DNA of 64,000 nt from an uncultured Christensenellaceae bacterium (lineage in GTDB: Bacteria > Bacillota > Clostridia > Christensenellales > UBA3700): the NCBI GenBank assembly GCA_944380305.1, contig CALWHF010000007.1:26095-90094 (forward strand), given 5' to 3'. Position numbers and translations under genes: made by a program. Below the pieces are notes generated by a model, which ran no database searches, was not told the DNA's origin, and saw nothing but the letters and a program-made list of their open reading frames with translations. Position 1 is the first letter of the stretch, and every line of letters starts with the position of its first letter. Of this stretch, positions 32,370 to 40,488 are shown piece after piece.

Positions 32370-35125
32370 ATTTTATCTCCGCATGTATTTTGTGCGAAAT
32401 ACGTTCGGTCTCCCGCATAAATCGCACTTAGCACGTTTATCACGTCGTATCCCTGATTATCGTGTTTCAATCTGTTATAAGGAGCAATATCGCAATGCTC
32501 TTTTACGCCGAGTTTCTTCTGCTCTGCACGCCTGTACCCGTTAGCGACCATAAACCTGATCCACCTGTCGTGCTCTACGGCTCCTAGCTTGATCAGCACT
32601 GAAAGCGGCACAGCCGCATAATCTTTTTTATCTATGCCGAACACGATCTTTGCATACGCCGTCATAAACGGATAGAACATTTCGGCATACCTGCTTGACG
32701 CTTTGTTGTAGAACTGAAGATGATTCAGACTCCACAACGACTCGCTCGCGGCAAGATCGTCGTCTCCCAGCAACGCACTCAGATATTCTCCCGACGTATA
32801 GCTCCTGCCCTTTGTCTTATCCTCTCCGAGGCAAATCGTCCTTATATCGTCCCCGAGATTGACGCCGTTTTTCGTCAAAGTCCCCGCACTTATGCAAGAA
32901 TATATGTAATTGCAATGTTTCGCCCTTCGCCAGTCGATGAGCCCGTCGTAGCTGTACATCTCGCTTGCCGCGCCGTACAACACGACCTTGACGCAAGGAA
33001 ATTCCTCTTCGTCGTCCTCGCACCAGTTGATACGGTCGTAATTCTGACTGTCACGCAGATTTATTGCGATGATCTGCGGTTTGTGCCGCTCTCCGCTTGC
33101 CGTCAGCTCGTGCTTTATATCCTCTATCAGCGCGTTTGCAACGCTCACGTTGCTGTCATCGTTGCCCAGTGCCACGACTATCAGATTATAATCGTATTTT
33201 CTCTTTGCCGAACGCGAATTCGCTTGTTCGTCTGCGCTTTTCAGAAACGTCTCCGACAACGCATTGTCGTCGTTGAGATTTACCCTGAACCTTACCGTCT
33301 CGTCGCCGAAACCGTCATAAGTCGACTTCTCGCCTTTGCTGAGGAATCGCACGTCCGCTTCGCGGTGTTTTATTTTGAATACGCCGCCTAGCTCGTGCGC
33401 GTTTCTGTCGTACACGTCTGCAACAAATGGCTGAACGTCATACTTCATCAGCGGAGAATCGGCAAAAGTCTCCCTCACGTTTTCTCCTTCCCCGTGCCTG
33501 CCTGCCGCTGCGAAAACGTATGCCGCTTTCATAGTCTGTTGTCCGTTCTGTCCGAAACCGACTATCATCGCTCTGTATTCGCTTTCTTCTAACTCGCTCG
33601 CGTAAATATCTGGGCGACTCAGTACAATATCCGTCTTCCTCCTCACGAACGATTGCGCCGCCATGTCAGCCTCGTTTATGGCGTACACCTTGAAATGACT
33701 CTTGAACGCGTTGTATGCCTTTGAAACATACTTGGGTTCTTTACCCGTCGCCTTTGACGCGACATATCCCAGAAAACCTTTCATCGTAACTTCGTCCGAA
33801 TTGTCGACGTCTTCGGCTTTCTTGGCGAGCTCTTTGTCGAAACGAAAATCGACGTTTGCTATGTCCGTCTCCTCCGAGGACAGAAAATAGTAATTGACTA
33901 CGGTGTGATAATCAATTTTGACGTATCTGTCGAAGACCGCGTTTCTCTCCTCTCTGAGCTTGTCCGCAGCCCGCTCTTTCCCCTTCGCGTCGAGGGAGGA
34001 GCGACGTATCTCCTCTTTCTTCGCGGCATATTGCGCGCTCGTGACGAAATCCGCGCCCTTTCTGACGACCGCACCTTTGGTCGCCTCGTCGGTTATCATG
34101 CCTATATCCGAAAATACCACCTGATCGTTGACCGTCGTCTTACCCTTTTCCCAGTCAAGCGCGAAGACGTTTATCTCCGCCACGCAATCGTCTGCGCAAT
34201 CCGCGTTGTACCTCTCGGCATCGTCGTAATAGTCATTTTTCACCTTTATCCGCAAAAACGCGGGTATGGACTTGCTGCGATCGTAGGTGCGGAACAGAAA
34301 TCCCGAATGCATTATGTCAAGATGAAGAGGGTTTTTGCCGTCGAAAGCGGGCTGTCCCTCTGTTCTGAGAAACACGACGGCGTACTGCCTTCTGCGGAAA
34401 AAATACCTGTAAAACGCTCTTAGCCATGCTGCCGAAACGCTTTTTCTCTCGCCGCATTGCATTTTTCTTTTCTCATCCGCGACCAACGCGACAAGCGAAT
34501 ATTTTTCTTTGAGATCCTTTTTGTTTTTCTCGTCTATACTGTGGGCAAGCGCGACGCTGTCTTCGGTTATCGCGGTAAAAACGTAAATCTTCGCTCTGTT
34601 TCTCGCGGAAAAATTCACCCACGCGAACATGCTGTATATCTCGTAACTCAAGCTGAAAGTGATAAGACTGAGCGCGACGAGCCCCGCGACGAGAGACAGA
34701 CCCGCAACGATTATAGTGCGCCACGTTTCGTATATCGCGTACGACGGCAGACCGTCGAACCAGAGCCCTCCGACAGACTGGAACACCGCAAAATACAGCT
34801 GTATCGTCGCTTCCCATGTATCGTCTGGAAGATCCAGCGATCCCGCATCTCCTTCAACCGCAAAAAACGCAGTCAGAAGTTTGCTTGCGATACTGACGGC
34901 GAGCGCGATCAATATGACGGTGACTTCGGGAACGTATCTTTTCCTGATTTTCTTCCTGAGAAAAAAATAACCCCACAGAAACAGAAAATAAATCAAAGCG
35001 AGATACAGAAATCCTCGCACGAATCCGATCGCCAGCACAAGACCTTCGCCGAGCGTAAACCATTGCTCGTACGGCAACGTCAGCAACGCCGCGAGCACGA
35101 CCCCTATCCATATAAACCTTTTCAT
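32366..35125 (-). CDS. membrane protein with channel-like helices, Rossmann/RCK-like domains and RyR-like C-terminus
   Basis: 919 residues; ATG 35125 has GGGGGAG five bases upstream. About four membrane helices (5-20, 37-57, 68-90, 137-160), with a possible re-entrant stretch at 107-130 (YFAVFQSVGGLWFDG). First Rossmann-like strand AKIYVFTA at 179; second near 518-540 with IVGFGQNGQQTMKAA (GxGxxG), like TrkA/RCK ligand-binding domains. The C-terminal 847-895 segment EHDRWIRFMVANGYRR ... HCDIAPYNRL ... YDVINVL matches prokaryotic RyR domains. Probably a nucleotide- or ligand-gated channel or sensor. Coupled to the downstream AAA-REC-FtsH gene. Confidence 0.8.
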   Translation of the reverse strand: MKRFIWIGVVLAALLTLPYEQWFTLGEGLVLAIGFVRGFLYLALIYFLFLWGYFFLRKKIRKRYVPEVTVILIALAVSIASKLLTAFFAVEGDAGSLDLPDDTWEATIQLYFAVFQSVGGLWFDGLPSYAIYETWRTIIVAGLSLVAGLVALSLITFSLSYEIYSMFAWVNFSARNRAKIYVFTAITEDSVALAHSIDEKNKKDLKEKYSLVALVADEKRKMQCGERKSVSAAWLRAFYRYFFRRRQYAVVFLRTEGQPAFDGKNPLHLDIMHSGFLFRTYDRSKSIPAFLRIKVKNDYYDDAERYNADCADDCVAEINVFALDWEKGKTTVNDQVVFSDIGMITDEATKGAVVRKGADFVTSAQYAAKKEEIRRSSLDAKGKERAADKLREERNAVFDRYVKIDYHTVVNYYFLSSEETDIANVDFRFDKELAKKAEDVDNSDEVTMKGFLGYVASKATGKEPKYVSKAYNAFKSHFKVYAINEADMAAQSFVRRKTDIVLSRPDIYASELEESEYRAMIVGFGQNGQQTMKAAYVFAAAGRHGEGENVRETFADSPLMKYDVQPFVADVYDRNAHELGGVFKIKHREADVRFLSKGEKSTYDGFGDETVRFRVNLNDDNALSETFLKSADEQANSRSAKRKYDYNLIVVALGNDDSNVSVANALIEDIKHELTASGERHKPQIIAINLRDSQNYDRINWCEDDEEEFPCVKVVLYGAASEMYSYDGLIDWRRAKHCNYIYSCISAGTLTKNGVNLGDDIRTICLGEDKTKGRSYTSGEYLSALLGDDDLAASESLWSLNHLQFYNKASSRYAEMFYPFMTAYAKIVFGIDKKDYAAVPLSVLIKLGAVEHDRWIRFMVANGYRRAEQKKLGVKEHCDIAPYNRLKHDNQGYDVINVLSAIYAGDRTYFAQNTCGDKI

Positions 35126-35250
35126 AAATTCTCCCCCGCATACGGTATAAAAGTCCCGAAACGCGCGCGCCCGCATCTCAGGGACGAATAACGCGGCAAA
35201 AACCACACTCCGTTTCCCTTACGTCTCGCGCGCCCGTGCGTTACAAAAAT

Positions 35251-35279
35251 ATTTTACAATATGTTTTATAACTTGTCAA
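35251..35279 (-). promoter_or_regulatory. promoter of the RyR-membrane-protein/AAA-FtsH operon
   Basis: Minus strand TTGACA (35279-35274), 17 bases, TAAAAT (35256-35251). It leaves a 5' leader of about 120 bases, GC-rich and with no riboswitch I recognise. Confidence 0.7.
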
Positions 35280-35328
35280 TATTCGACCGTGCCGACAAAG
35301 CAGCCGAAAATCCGATCCCGCTTCAAAT

Positions 35329-35351
35329 AAAAAAATCCCGCCTTTCGGCGG
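35329..35351 (-). terminator. terminator of the anion permease gene
   Basis: Minus strand CCGCC-GAAA-GGCGG, then GA and seven T, about 20 bases past the stop. Confidence 0.85.
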
Positions 35352-35372
35352 AAAGAATGCAAAAACAATGCC

Positions 35373-36686
35373 TCACAACACCGCGTAACACGTCAGATAA
35401 CCGAAGCCCGTCAGTATAAGCAAAAATCCGAAATTGAGCGCAAGGAACAGCAGAACGTATTTTTTAGTATCTCCCGGCATCAGTTTGCGGTATGTGTTGA
35501 GCGTGATAAGACTAGCAAGCGACGCTATCGGCGTGCCGAGTCCGCCCAGATTGACCGCGATCAGAAGTCTTGCGTAATCAGTAGTGAATCTCGACAACAG
35601 CACCGCGCTGGGCACGTTGCTTATCACCTGACACGACAGTATCCCGAACGCGAGCGGATCTATTTCCATCAGCTTTCCGAGAAATTGTTGCACAGGCTCT
35701 ATCCTCGACATGTTTCCCGAAAACACGAAGAACGCGCAGAAGGTCAGCAACAGACCATAGTCCACTTTGAGTATCGACCTGAAATCCAGCACGAGCAGCG
35801 CGAGCGTGACCGCAAGCAGTCCCCAGTAATACGGGAATATGCGGAAGACGATAAGTACTGATACGACGAAAAGCACGGCGTATACCGCAACTCTCCACGC
35901 CTTTGGTGCGGGGCGTTTCTTCGTCGTCACTTCAACCTTTTCGGGCTTAACGAACATACACGTCCCCAGTATAAGCAAAAATGCCGCGGCGAAAGGCAAT
36001 GCCGTTATCGTGAAGAACTCCGCCGCTCCGATATTGAAAAACGAATAGAGATAGAGGTTCTGAGGATTGCCGAACGGCGTCAGCATGCCGCCGAGGTTCG
36101 CTGCAATGTTCTGCATTATGAACGTAAACGCCATGTACCTCTTGCCGTTGCACGACTCGAGCACGAAATACCCTAGCGGCAAAAATGTGACGAGAGCCAT
36201 ATCGTTCGCCATTATCATCGAGCCGAAATATGTAACGAAAACAAGCGAAACGACAACCGTCCTTATGCTCTTGAAACGCCTGACGATAACATCGGCGAGC
36301 CATACGAAAAAGCGGATATTCTTGAATGCCGCCACCACGGCAAGAGTGCAGAAAAGACAAGAGAGAGTGCGCCAGTCGAAATACCCCGCATACTCCTCGT
36401 CGAACGGAACAAAAAAGCAAGTGACCGTCGCCGCGATTATCGCAATGATCAGCACGGCGTTCGCCTTGAGAAAATTCTTGACGTCCTGTTTGCGGAAAAG
36501 CTTTTTGATCCTTACTCTTTCCGCGTGAGCCTCGTGTCCTTTGAGCGGCGGTACGGCGTCCGCACCGCTGGTCACATCGGCAACGCTCGGCAAGTTATTC
36601 TCTCCGACCTCTTCGCTCTCAACGGAATTTTCCTGCCCGTGTCCGTTATCCGCATTTATAATATCGGTTTTCTTTTCTTCTTCCAT
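35373..36686 (-). CDS. SLC13/ArsB-type (ion transporter superfamily) permease
   Basis: 437 residues from ATG 36686. A hydrophilic Glu/Asp-rich N-terminal tail of about 75 residues precedes ten to eleven membrane helices. MANDMALVTFLPLGYFVLE and TPFGNPQNLYLYSFFNIG are the two family signatures (helix hairpins with N-P and N-D at the substrate site). The family moves dicarboxylates, citrate, arsenite or Na+; substrate not predictable. No partner gene. Confidence 0.87.
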   Translation of the reverse strand: MEEEKKTDIINADNGHGQENSVESEEVGENNLPSVADVTSGADAVPPLKGHEAHAERVRIKKLFRKQDVKNFLKANAVLIIAIIAATVTCFFVPFDEEYAGYFDWRTLSCLFCTLAVVAAFKNIRFFVWLADVIVRRFKSIRTVVVSLVFVTYFGSMIMANDMALVTFLPLGYFVLESCNGKRYMAFTFIMQNIAANLGGMLTPFGNPQNLYLYSFFNIGAAEFFTITALPFAAAFLLILGTCMFVKPEKVEVTTKKRPAPKAWRVAVYAVLFVVSVLIVFRIFPYYWGLLAVTLALLVLDFRSILKVDYGLLLTFCAFFVFSGNMSRIEPVQQFLGKLMEIDPLAFGILSCQVISNVPSAVLLSRFTTDYARLLIAVNLGGLGTPIASLASLITLNTYRKLMPGDTKKYVLLFLALNFGFLLILTGFGYLTCYAVL

Positions 36687-36772
36687 TTGCAGAAGACCCC
36701 TCACCCGTTTTCCGTCAATGAGTATATACCTTTGCGCGCGGCGGGTCAACGGTTTTACATACGTTCGCGCGC

Positions 36773-36802
36773 AAAAAAACGCGCCCGCATGAGCGGACGC
36801 GC
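36773..36802 (-). terminator. terminator of the zinc-ribbon membrane protein gene
   Basis: Minus strand CGCGTCCGC-TCAT-GCGGGCGCG (one mismatch) followed by seven T; just past the stop at 36809. Confidence 0.85.
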
Positions 36803-36808
36803 GCCTTT

Positions 36809-37342
36809 TCATTTTGCCGATCTTATCTCTTCGACCGTTGCCTCTCTGACATAACCGCAATAGGGGCAGAACACTTTGCCGTCGGCGTATTCCATCATAG
36901 CATTGCAGGACGGACACTTGCCTACGAGTACCCTCTCCCTGGGTCTTTGCTTTCTGACCGACGCCGTCAGGATCTCTCCGTCGAACACATATCCCGTCAG
37001 ATACCTCTTTTCTATCACCTTTCGGATGTCGGCGGCTATCTTTTGTTTAGGCTTGCCGAACTGTGCCGCGAGCGCGTCCACTGTAACGGTGCCCTCGCAT
37101 TCTATCGCGCTGACGAGCGACGCACGGAATCTGCCCTCGCCGTACATCACCCATGCCAAAGGACAACCGTAGAAACCGAGCACGGTAAACGCTATGCCTA
37201 TCGCCATGACCGCCCATATCTTATTCGACGCGCCGAGTACTATCATCGGCACGCCCGCAACAAGCATTACCGACAGCACCACCGCGAGCCAAAAAGTTTT
37301 GTTTGCCGCCTTTGAGGCGTTTTTTATATTGTCGTTTTCCAT
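36809..37342 (-). CDS. membrane protein with winged-helix-like region and C-terminal zinc ribbon
   Basis: 177 residues from ATG 37342. Two adjacent membrane helices (16-36, 42-62) are followed by a soluble part with a PCI/winged-helix-like segment (GTVTVDALAAQFGKPKQKIAADIRKVIEKRYLTGYVFD) and a four-Cys zinc ribbon (CPSCNAMMEYADGKVFCPYCG). Similar proteins are common in Clostridia; function unknown. It begins 11 bases after the nitroreductase stop and shares its promoter. No good ribosome site, so perhaps coupled. Confidence 0.72.
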   Translation of the reverse strand: MENDNIKNASKAANKTFWLAVVLSVMLVAGVPMIVLGASNKIWAVMAIGIAFTVLGFYGCPLAWVMYGEGRFRASLVSAIECEGTVTVDALAAQFGKPKQKIAADIRKVIEKRYLTGYVFDGEILTASVRKQRPRERVLVGKCPSCNAMMEYADGKVFCPYCGYVREATVEEIRSAK

Positions 37343-37353
37343 AATCTCTGCGG

Positions 37354-37878
37354 TCACGAAAGCCAGACCGCGATCTCCTCCATAGATTTTCTTCGGCGCA
37401 AAGACTGTTCGCAAGCGGGATAGCCCAAGGCTATGACCAGCTTCGTCCTCTCTCCCGCGGAAGTACCCAATATCTTGTCCACGCTTTTGGCTTTTACCCA
37501 GCCTATTATACATGTACCGAGACCCAGTTCCGCCGCCTTGAGACAAAAACTCTGCACGGCGATGCCCAAATCAATGGACGAAAAATCCTGATGCTTTATC
37601 TTGTCGACGAGTTTATCCGCTATCCTCGGCTTGACAGTGACCGCAACGAGGACGGGTGCTTCGTCCGTAAACGCGTTTGCACCGAAAAGCTGCGTCTCTT
37701 TCGCCACTTTCGCTTTGACTTCCCCGCGCGTAACATAGAATTTCCACGGTTGTTTATTGAGCGCGGACGGAGCTAGTCTCGCGCACTCGAGACATTGCTC
37801 TATGAGCCCGTTGCCCACGTCTTTATCCTGATATTTTCTGCAACTGAATCTGCTTTCGCACGCCTTGCTTACGTCCAT
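37354..37878 (-). CDS. nitroreductase-family FMN oxidoreductase
   Basis: 174 residues. FMN-binding fold: the SRFSCRKYQDKDV N-terminal Arg-Ser motif, APSALNKQPWKFYV loop, DLGIAVQSFCLKAAELGLGTCIIG dimer helix and LVIALGYPA C-terminal strand. The short length fits the compact Clostridia branch. Electron acceptor unknown (quinones, nitro compounds, flavins). ATG 37878 has GGAGG seven bases upstream; consensus-like promoter. Confidence 0.92.
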   Translation of the reverse strand: MDVSKACESRFSCRKYQDKDVGNGLIEQCLECARLAPSALNKQPWKFYVTRGEVKAKVAKETQLFGANAFTDEAPVLVAVTVKPRIADKLVDKIKHQDFSSIDLGIAVQSFCLKAAELGLGTCIIGWVKAKSVDKILGTSAGERTKLVIALGYPACEQSLRRRKSMEEIAVWLS

Positions 37879-37926
37879 ATACAAGCCTCCGTATCCCGCA
37901 TCGGAATATATGCTCCGTTTTTAATA

Positions 37927-37956
37927 ATTATAGCCTGCGCGCGCAAAGTTTGTCAA
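37927..37956 (-). promoter_or_regulatory. promoter of the nitroreductase gene
   Basis: Minus strand TTGACA (37956-37951), 18 bases, TATAAT (37932-37927), about 50 bases before ATG 37878. Confidence 0.8.
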
Positions 37957-38212
37957 TACCGAACCCGAGCCGAAAGCCTCCGCCTCTACTCCTTTTCTTG
38001 CGACCGCTAAAGAGGGTTCTCTTTGACAAACCGACGCAACATATAGGACATATTGTATTATATAGTGCAAAAATAATATATTTGTACGATAGAAAAATCA
38101 TTTCTATCAAATTCTGTACCTAAAACGTATAAACGAACCAATTATAACCTCTTTTTGCCATATTTTTGACAATTATCGCGGTTTCGTGGCGAATATAAGC
38201 AAGTAAATTCGT
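37957..38212. other. gene-free divergent intergenic region
   Basis: About 255 bases, AT-rich in its right half. Holds a perfect hairpin GATAGAAA-AATCA-TTTCTATC at 38088-38108, with no T-run, which could be an operator. No reading frame of note. Confidence 0.4.
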
Positions 38213-38241
38213 TTGACAGAATTTTCCGATAATGCTATATT
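38213..38241 (+). promoter_or_regulatory. promoter of the O-antigen-ligase-like gene
   Basis: TTGACA (38213-38218), 17 bases, TATATT (38236-38241), ending 22 bases before ATG 38264. The promoter occupies codons of an in-frame TTG, which rules out that earlier start. Confidence 0.8.
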
Positions 38242-38263
38242 CATAAACATAACGGTTGAAATT

Positions 38264-39622
38264 ATGCACAAAACGGTTGTAAATCCTAAGTTAAAATTCA
38301 TTTTCGATTCCGACCTCGCGAAGATGACGCAGGTCGTTGTCGCGGCATCGGCATTCTGTCTGAACAGCGTGCCTCTCGCAATAATATTCTTCTCGCTGTA
38401 TATCGCCGCTCTTTTCGTCCTCAGCGACGATATTACTCCCGTGATACTTCCCTTCTGTCTGCTGTCCGCGTCACTCATGGGACAATACGGCAGCAAACCC
38501 GCGGATTATTTCGCGTATATACCGCTCGTAGTGCTTATCGTCATTGCCGCCGTTCTGCATTTCGTATTCTATCCCCCGCTGTTCGTACGCGGCAAAATGC
38601 TGCTGCCCTCTCTCGCGGTGGCGGCGGCACTTATGCTGGGCGGAGCGTTCTCGATCGGTGCGGAAGAATACTTCGCGCCCGTTACGCTTTATTACACGCT
38701 GACTCTGGGCATAGGCGTATTTGTCGCCTGCCTCGTCGTGTATTCCTACACACGTCCTCAGGGCAGTCTCGCCGCGTCGGTGTCCTCGCAGATGAACTAC
38801 TTTACGCTCGCCGCCGCGATAATGCTTGTCTCGAGCATCTCGCCCTATCTCGCGCGCGGAGAATACAGCTGGTATTTCTCGTGGAAAAACACGTTGACGA
38901 CCTTCCTCTTATTGTCTTCACCGTTTGCTTTTTACGTTGCGGCGAAAGAAGAATTCGGGGTGAAGGCATGGGCGCATTTCGCGCTGGGACTCGCGGGATA
39001 CGGCGCGGCGATACTCTCTTTTTCTAGAGGCGGAATGCTTTTCGGCTCGATAGCCGTTATCGTATGCGCGACCGTTTGTCTGGTATACTGCGAAAGACGC
39101 AACAGAAAGGTATTCGCTATATTTTTCGCAATCGCCGCGATAGGCGCGATGTCGTTCGCGGCGGCGAGCGGACTGATACAAACCGTGATAGACAAAATGA
39201 AAGTTTCGTCTTCGGAAGCGCGCGTAAAACTATGGAAAGAAGCCGTTGCAAACTTTATAAAAAATCCGCTGTTCGGCGCGGGGGTCGGATTCCGCGGTCA
39301 ACACTTCAATCCGCAGACGGGCAATATGTACTGGTATCACAGCACTCCGTTTCAGATAATAGGCACGGCGGGCCTTATCGGAGTTGCCGCATACGCATAC
39401 TGTTACGCGGTCAGATTCAGGATACTGTTCCCCGCAAAACGACTTTACTTCGTGTTCTTCGCGATAGCCTTTCTCGGGTACGAGGCGTATCAGCTTGTGG
39501 ACGCGAGCGACTTCGTCCCGATACCGTTCGCGATGTTGCTTGCTCACCTGTTCATAGCCGCCGAAGCGTACCGTTGCCGCGCCGCCGACGAGCGCGACGA
39601 ATTACCCTTAAAGGAGAAATGA
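38264..39622 (+). CDS. O-antigen ligase/polymerase-like membrane protein (Wzy_C)
   Basis: 452 residues, about ten membrane helices. The Wzy_C signature is present: ILSFSRGGMLFG, then a large outer loop with EARVKLWKEAVANFIKNPLFGAGVGF and a His-rich YHSTPFQIIGTAG, then three helices. The family joins or polymerises lipid-linked glycans at the outer face of the membrane; in Gram-positives, capsule or teichoic-like polymers. No glycosyltransferases are adjacent, so its polymer is unknown. Weak ribosome site. Two bases before the next gene. Confidence 0.82.
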   Translation: MHKTVVNPKLKFIFDSDLAKMTQVVVAASAFCLNSVPLAIIFFSLYIAALFVLSDDITPVILPFCLLSASLMGQYGSKPADYFAYIPLVVLIVIAAVLHFVFYPPLFVRGKMLLPSLAVAAALMLGGAFSIGAEEYFAPVTLYYTLTLGIGVFVACLVVYSYTRPQGSLAASVSSQMNYFTLAAAIMLVSSISPYLARGEYSWYFSWKNTLTTFLLLSSPFAFYVAAKEEFGVKAWAHFALGLAGYGAAILSFSRGGMLFGSIAVIVCATVCLVYCERRNRKVFAIFFAIAAIGAMSFAAASGLIQTVIDKMKVSSSEARVKLWKEAVANFIKNPLFGAGVGFRGQHFNPQTGNMYWYHSTPFQIIGTAGLIGVAAYAYCYAVRFRILFPAKRLYFVFFAIAFLGYEAYQLVDASDFVPIPFAMLLAHLFIAAEAYRCRAADERDELPLKEK

Positions 39623-39623
39623 A

Positions 39624-40427
39624 TTGAGATCTCGTAATTACGTTCCTTTCAGAAAACTCGCGCCGACTCAGCGCAGACAGGTATTGCTGCTCGCGGCGTT
39701 CTACGGCGCGATGAGCCTCTTATCCGTAATAATGCTGATATACTACAACACGATAGGCGACCCGTACAAACGCACCGCGAACTGCATAAACACGGCTCTC
39801 GCGGTATGGCTGCCCTTCGTCGCGGAAAGGTTGCTCAAGCACAGATTTTCTTTCTTCCAGCACCTGGTCTATGCGTTCATAATGCTGACGTCGTGCGTGA
39901 TAGGCTCTGTGTTTTATGTGTTCGAAACGTGGGGACCTTACGACAAACTGGCACACGGCACGAGCGGCTATCTGCTGATGATATTTATCCTTGGCATATA
40001 CGCTTACTTTGTAAAGGATTTTGACAAAATAAACGCGCCCGTGTTGATAATGTTTATGTTTGCGTTTAGTCTCGGCACGGCTTGCGCCTGGGAAGTCATA
40101 GAATTTCTGTTCGACTGGCTGCTCGGACAAAGCGGTCAGGGACACGTCCCCAAGGAGATACTCGACAAGATAGCCGCCGAGGGATACACGGGCATCCGCG
40201 CAAACCTCGAAAAACTGAAATACGTCGGGGTGCTGGATACCGACACCGATATGGCGTGTCACGCCCTCGGTTCACTTGTCTTCTCTCTGCACTTCCTGCT
40301 GCACCGCGTGACGAAAAGAAACCTGCTCATGGGCACTTTGATCAAAGACGCGAAAGCAATAGAAATGAACACTGTGTTTTCCGTTGACTCAAATACTTCC
40401 TTCGCCTCTGAAGAAGATGTAAAATAA
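39624..40427 (+). CDS. YjdF/DUF2238-like membrane protein
   Basis: 267 residues starting at TTG 39624, chosen because AGGAG lies seven bases upstream and no ATG is suitable. Six to seven membrane helices. Conserved polar motifs in or near the membrane are YDKLAHGTSGYLLM, ACAWEVIEFLFDWLLG and DTDTDMACHALGSL, the D-H, W-E-E and D-T-D pattern of the DUF2238 (YjdF) family. That pattern suggests a metal-dependent membrane enzyme, but function is unknown. Co-transcribed with the O-antigen-ligase-like gene. Confidence 0.75.
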   Translation: MRSRNYVPFRKLAPTQRRQVLLLAAFYGAMSLLSVIMLIYYNTIGDPYKRTANCINTALAVWLPFVAERLLKHRFSFFQHLVYAFIMLTSCVIGSVFYVFETWGPYDKLAHGTSGYLLMIFILGIYAYFVKDFDKINAPVLIMFMFAFSLGTACAWEVIEFLFDWLLGQSGQGHVPKEILDKIAAEGYTGIRANLEKLKYVGVLDTDTDMACHALGSLVFSLHFLLHRVTKRNLLMGTLIKDAKAIEMNTVFSVDSNTSFASEEDVK

Positions 40428-40441
40428 TACGCGACCCACAA

Positions 40442-40478
40442 AAAACGACGGCATATTCTGCCGTCGTTTTTTATTTTT
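40442..40478. terminator. bidirectional terminator
   Basis: Perfect 12-bp stem AAAACGACGGCA / TGCCGTCGTTTT, loop TATTC, T-rich on the plus side, between convergent operons. Confidence 0.92.
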
Positions 40479-40488
40479 TTACCGTAGC

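Noticed and set aside
38088..38108. Perfect 8-bp hairpin as a terminator
   Set aside because: No T-run on either strand and no gene ending nearby; left as a possible operator.
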